Assembly (NCBI RefSeq): GCF_001426505.1
Contig: NZ_LMEV01000019.1
Coordinates: forward strand, 92,639 to 156,638
Source: Variovorax sp. Root473
GTDB taxonomy: Bacteria > Pseudomonadota > Gammaproteobacteria > Burkholderiales > Burkholderiaceae_C
DNA length: 64,000 nt
Direction of reading: 5' to 3'
The notes beneath the pieces are model-generated. The model worked only from the letters and a program-made list of their open reading frames with translations, was not told where the DNA came from and made no database searches. The translations under genes and the position numbers were made by a program. Within the stretch, counting starts at the first letter, position 1; each line of letters begins with the position of its first letter. Shown here one piece after another: positions 60,767 to 64,000 of the stretch.

Positions 60767-63148
60767 TCAGAACGCGAAGTTCGCGGTGATCCTGGCCGAG
60801 CGCGGGATGCCCGGCGTGTAGCGGTAGCCGCTCTTGTTGATGGCCGCGGCGTACTGCTTGTCGAACACGTTGGCGATGTTCAGCTGGATGTCGATGTTCT
60901 TGTTGATGCGGTACGACGCCATGGCATCGAACACCCAGTAGGAGTCGATGTACGCCGGCGTGCCCACGGCGCCGTCGGTGCCGCGGTGCAGCTTGCCGTT
61001 GTAGCGCGCGCCGCCGCCGACCGTCAGGCCGAAGGGGAACTGGTAGGTGGTCCAGGCGGTGAACGAGTTCTTCGGCGTGTAGGTCAGCACGTTGGTGCCG
61101 TCGGCGGTGACGTTGGGGCCGCTTTGCACCTTGGTGTCCATCGTCGTGAAGCCGGCGCTCATGCCCCAGCGTTCGGTGATGGTGCCCGCCACGCCCAGCT
61201 CGATGCCCTGCACACGCTTCTTGCCGCTCTGGTAGTACAGCGCGGTGTTGGTCGGGTCTTGCACGACTTCGTTGCTCACGTCGGTGCGGTAGACAGCGCC
61301 GGTCAGCGACAGCTTGTCGTTCAGCACGTCCCACTTCGTGCCGACTTCGAAGGTCTTGGCCTTCTGCGGCAGGAAGTCGGTGCGCGCCGCGCTGTTGCCC
61401 GTGCCGGCCGCCGACAGCGAGAAGTTCGCGCCGCCCGGAGGTTGCGCCGACGTGCCGTAGGCCGCGTAGATGCTGCCGTTCTTCGCGGGCTTGTAGACCA
61501 CGCCGATCTTGCCGGTGAACAGGTTGTCGGACAGCTTGAGCGACGAGGGCACCAGCGTGCCGACCGCCAGGCCCGGGTTGTTCGCGGCGGTCGACAGCGC
61601 CGCGCTCTGGAACGAGGTGCTGTAGTGGTCGAAGCGCAGGCCGCCGGTGATCTGCCATTGCTCGTTGAGCTTGATGGTGTCGAAGGCGTAGAGGCCGACC
61701 GTGTTGGTCACGCCCTTGCTGTCGGCGCCGCTGAGCATGCGGTTGTAGCCGTTCACGTACGGGTTTGGCGCGTACAGGTTGGCCACCGGCCAGGCGCCGT
61801 TCTGCACGACCTTGCCGTTGAACGTCGCGCCGGGGCTGAAATAGCCCAGGCTCGACTGTTCTTCACGGATCAGTTCGAGGCCCGCGCTGAGCGAGTGGCT
61901 CAGGCTGCCGGTGTTGAACTTGGCCGTCACGTTCGTCTGGTTGACGAAGATCGTGTTTTCCTGGTTCTTGTTGGTGGGCAGGTTGCGCGTGGTCGTCCAC
62001 GTCGACGGCAGGCCCGGGATCGGCGTGCTGAGGAACGCGGTGTTGCCCGAGGGCGGCGGGTTGCCGTTGGTGCCCAGGCCGCCGAGCATGAACGCCGTCA
62101 GCATGTAGTCCTGCTTCGTCTTGCCGTAGCGGGTGGTGTTGCGCAGCGTGATGTCGGGCGTGAAGTCGTGCTCCACGCGCGCGGTGAACATGTCGGCCGT
62201 CACCTTGTTGAAGTCGTACGCGGTGCCGTAGAAGTTCTTCGGATCGACCGGTGCTGCAAAGTTCAGGAAGCTGCGCCGACGTGCGCCGAGGGCGACCGGA
62301 TCGGGGTTCGAATAACTGGGCAGGCCGATGGTCGGCACGCCGCCATCGGGCACGTTGTCCTGGTCGACGTGCAGGTAGTCGAAGTAGAAGCGCGTGGGCG
62401 AGTTCAGGCCGAGCGCGAGCGACGGTGCAATGGCGGTGCGCTTGTTCTTCACGAAATCGCGGCCGGGCACGCCCGCGTCTTCCATCGCTGCATTCAGGCG
62501 GAAGGCGGCGCCAATGCCGTTGGCGCCGCTGAGCGACTTGTTCCAGTCGATGCTGCCGCGCTTGTAGTCGGCGCTGCCGAAACCGAGCGAGCCGAGGAAG
62601 CTGTCTTCGAGCTTCGGCTTCTTGGTAACGAGGTTGATGTAGCCGGTGGGCGAGGTGCGGCCCACATCGGTGCCCGACGGGCCCTTCACAACCTCGACCT
62701 GCTCGATGTTGAACATGTCGCGCGAGACCGAGCCCAGATCGCGGATGCCGTCCACGAAGATGCTGCTGGAGCTGTCGAAGCCGCGCATGAAGACGGCGTC
62801 GCCGGTGTTCGTGTTGCCGTTCTCGCCCAGGAAGAAGGTGCCGACGCCGGCGGTGTTGCGCAGCGCTTCGGTGAGCGTGGTCGCGCCCTGTTCGCGAATG
62901 ATCTGTTCCTTGATCACCTGGATCGTCTGCGGCGTGTTCACCAGCGGGGCAGTGAACTTCGGGTTGGCCGAGGTGTCGGCCTTGTAGTCGGCGGCGTTCG
63001 AATCCTGCACCCGGACTTCAGGCAGAGCCCGCCCGGTCTGGGCAAAGGCGGCGGGGGCTGCAATGGCCAGCAGCGTGGCTGCGGCGGCCCCCGACAGGTG
63101 AGGAACGGCGCGTGCGACGGCGTGTTTGCGGCTCTTGATATAGGCCAT
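60767..63148 (-). CDS. TonB-dependent siderophore receptor (Fiu-like catecholate type)
   Basis: A 793-residue outer membrane receptor. A signal peptide (residues 1-36, to AAFAQ) is followed by a plug domain (TPQTIQVIKEQIIREQGATTLTEALRNTAGV, MRGFDSSSSIFVDGIRD, VEVVKGPSGTDVGR) and a 22-strand barrel ending in aromatic ANFAF. The plug form and the piuC neighbour fit Fiu/PiuA receptors for monomeric catechols or related siderophores. A Fur box lies 131 bases upstream. Confidence 0.94.
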   Translation of the reverse strand: MAYIKSRKHAVARAVPHLSGAAAATLLAIAAPAAFAQTGRALPEVRVQDSNAADYKADTSANPKFTAPLVNTPQTIQVIKEQIIREQGATTLTEALRNTAGVGTFFLGENGNTNTGDAVFMRGFDSSSSIFVDGIRDLGSVSRDMFNIEQVEVVKGPSGTDVGRTSPTGYINLVTKKPKLEDSFLGSLGFGSADYKRGSIDWNKSLSGANGIGAAFRLNAAMEDAGVPGRDFVKNKRTAIAPSLALGLNSPTRFYFDYLHVDQDNVPDGGVPTIGLPSYSNPDPVALGARRRSFLNFAAPVDPKNFYGTAYDFNKVTADMFTARVEHDFTPDITLRNTTRYGKTKQDYMLTAFMLGGLGTNGNPPPSGNTAFLSTPIPGLPSTWTTTRNLPTNKNQENTIFVNQTNVTAKFNTGSLSHSLSAGLELIREEQSSLGYFSPGATFNGKVVQNGAWPVANLYAPNPYVNGYNRMLSGADSKGVTNTVGLYAFDTIKLNEQWQITGGLRFDHYSTSFQSAALSTAANNPGLAVGTLVPSSLKLSDNLFTGKIGVVYKPAKNGSIYAAYGTSAQPPGGANFSLSAAGTGNSAARTDFLPQKAKTFEVGTKWDVLNDKLSLTGAVYRTDVSNEVVQDPTNTALYYQSGKKRVQGIELGVAGTITERWGMSAGFTTMDTKVQSGPNVTADGTNVLTYTPKNSFTAWTTYQFPFGLTVGGGARYNGKLHRGTDGAVGTPAYIDSYWVFDAMASYRINKNIDIQLNIANVFDKQYAAAINKSGYRYTPGIPRSARITANFAF

Positions 63149-63278
63149 GTTGTTTTCTCCAGAAAGGGCGGGCGGGCAGAGCTCGACTGGCTGGGTCCGG
63201 GCGACGCACTCTCGGGGAGAAAAGAACGGCAAGACTGGCTGGGTGAGCTGATTTGCGAAGGGGCTCTTGCAAATTGAT

Positions 63279-63297
63279 GCAAATGATATTGCTTCTC
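63279..63297. promoter_or_regulatory. Fur box upstream of the TonB-dependent receptor
   Basis: GCAAATGATATTGCTTCTC matches the Fur consensus at 13 of 19 positions. It lies in the 238-base gap between the reductase fragment and the receptor gene, on the receptor's promoter side. Nothing else is evident in that gap. Confidence 0.7.
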
Positions 63298-63386
63298 AAT
63301 ACCTGGGTGTTAAGAAGCGTGGGCCTAAGCCGAAAGTTGTGGCCAATCCGTTGCCGGGACGCAACTGCTGGAGCTGCCCGAGCCGT

Positions 63387-64000
63387 TCAGTAGACGTCGC
63401 GGCGGTAGCGCCCGCTGGCCGACAGCTCGGCCCACAGATCGTTGCCAGCGATCTGCCGCAGCGCCGCGTCGACGCCCGACGCCATGCCCTGCAGGCTGCC
63501 GCAGACATAGATGGCGGCGCCATCGCGCAGCCAGGCCTGCATCGCGTCGCCCACCTGCAGCAGGCGGTGCTGCACATAGAAGCGTTCGGCCTGGTCGCGC
63601 GAGAACACCATGTCGAGCCGGGCGAGCGTGCCGTCGGCCTGCCAGGCTTCGATTTCCTGGCGGCAGAGGAAGTCGTGGGCGGACTGGCGCTCGCCGAACA
63701 CGAGCCAGTTGTCCTTGTGGCCAGCGGCGGCGCGTGCGCGCAGATGAGCGCGCAGGCCGGCCAGTCCGGTGCCGTTGCCAATCAGGATCAGCGGACGGTT
63801 CTCGTTGCCCTCGAGCCGGAAGCCGCGGTGCGGCCGCAGGCGCAGCGCGACGGAGTCGCCGACCGAGAGCGTCGAGGTGAGCAGGCCCGACGCGGCGCCC
63901 ATCGAGCCGTCGGGATGCTGCTCCTGCCGCACGAGCAGCTGCAGTTCGCCGTCGACGGGCAGGGAAGCGATCGAGTAGTCGCGCGGTCGCGCCGGATCCG
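63387..64000 (-). CDS. Flavoprotein reductase, C-terminal part (CysJ-like FAD/NADPH domain; 5' end outside window)
   Basis: The frame is open from the window edge to the stop at 63387, about 204 residues. It has the FAD motif RDYSIAS right after the edge, the NADPH motif GNGTGLAGLRAHLRAR, the FGERQSAHDFL segment and the C-terminal YVCGSLQGMASGVD ... GRYRRDVY. These match the diflavin reductase family (sulfite reductase flavoprotein alpha). In iron loci such proteins, often with a PepSY membrane part, are thought to reduce ferric siderophores. Which type this is depends on the missing N-terminus. Confidence 0.88.
   Translation of the reverse strand, partial: DPARPRDYSIASLPVDGELQLLVRQEQHPDGSMGAASGLLTSTLSVGDSVALRLRPHRGFRLEGNENRPLILIGNGTGLAGLRAHLRARAAAGHKDNWLVFGERQSAHDFLCRQEIEAWQADGTLARLDMVFSRDQAERFYVQHRLLQVGDAMQAWLRDGAAIYVCGSLQGMASGVDAALRQIAGNDLWAELSASGRYRRDVY

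Noticed and set aside
60407..63277. 956-codon plus-strand open frame opposite the TonB-dependent receptor
   Set aside because: Composition is typical of an antisense shadow (Arg/Val/Ala/Gly runs) and the minus strand has a clear receptor with plug and barrel motifs.

Overview
The window is a continuous stretch of high-GC chromosomal DNA, almost fully coding, from a Comamonadaceae-type betaproteobacterium (Burkholderiales); Variovorax is the closest match I would propose. This rests on several features: the housekeeping gene complement and order (surE-pcm-nlpD-rpoS-rlmD, earP-efp, uvrC-pgsA), a Lys/Ala-rich N-terminal extension on RpoD, a short H-NS of the burkholderial type, a PHA phasin, and many LysR, Bug-type and branched-chain ABC uptake genes. 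Genus-level assignment is inference. I see no phage, insertion sequence, CRISPR array or plasmid feature. No gene-free gap exceeds 300 bases. The largest are 17663-17957 (rpoD leader), 48922-49206 (upstream of the H-NS gene) and 48569-48844 (upstream of tRNA-His; apart from a weak promoter-like TACAAT just before the tRNA I see nothing in it).

Layout. 1-6.5 kb: the end of a GntR/FCD regulator, a VanB-like oxygenase reductase, and a five-gene branched-chain/aromatic-type ABC importer (binding protein, LivH, LivM, LivG, LivF) behind a striking three-half-site operator. 6.5-8.1 kb: an overlapping DsbA-like / metallo-beta-lactamase-fold pair in which the MBL metal motif is altered. 8.2-12.4 kb: a LysR regulator divergent from an HMG-CoA-lyase-family enzyme, a family III CoA transferase and a Bug-type binding protein, which reads as a small acid-uptake, activation and cleavage pathway. 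12.4-15.2 kb: three membrane proteins (SMR/Gdx, HPP-CBS, Bcr/CflA MFS). 15.3-20 kb: rpoD and dnaG. 20-24.7 kb: YihY, an SDR dehydrogenase, a phasin with a PhaR-like operator, an HDAC-fold deacetylase with a thioesterase, and two small stress-type proteins. 24.9-32.3 kb: pncB, an ion antiporter, a 2-hydroxyacid dehydrogenase, rmuC, an MFS transporter and a LOG-family protein. 32.4-34.2 kb: efp with its arginine rhamnosyltransferase earP. 34.3-37.8 kb: a frameshifted M20 peptidase and a lipoprotein gamma-glutamyltransferase. 38-41.5 kb: uvrC, pgsA and a DMT transporter. 41.5-44.5 kb: a LysR regulator divergent from a fluoroacetate-dehalogenase-like hydrolase that overlaps a tartrate/D-malate dehydrogenase. 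44.7-49.6 kb: HU, tRNA-Val, ppiD, a histidine phosphatase, a mini GIY-YIG protein, a YeaQ-type membrane protein, tRNA-His and H-NS. 49.6-56.6 kb: a quinone oxidoreductase, then surE-pcm-nlpD-rpoS-rlmD and a BI-1 family protein. 56.7-64 kb: an iron/heme block on the minus strand (flavoprotein reductase fragment, TonB-dependent receptor, piuC, bfd, a tiny membrane ORF, tonB-exbB-exbD, hemP) with Fur-box-like sites, and a convergent HbpS/GlcG-like gene.

How the parts fit: the last 7 kb is an iron-acquisition regulon (receptor, energiser, intracellular Fe handling). The first 12 kb is catabolic uptake and CoA chemistry for organic acids. The centre is conserved housekeeping. The most interesting points are the PcaU/PobR-like triple operator at 1701-1742, the altered metal site of the MBL protein, the complete fluoroacetate-dehalogenase residue set beside a D-malate/tartrate dehydrogenase, the M20 frameshift, and a 24-codon membrane ORF inside the tonB operon.
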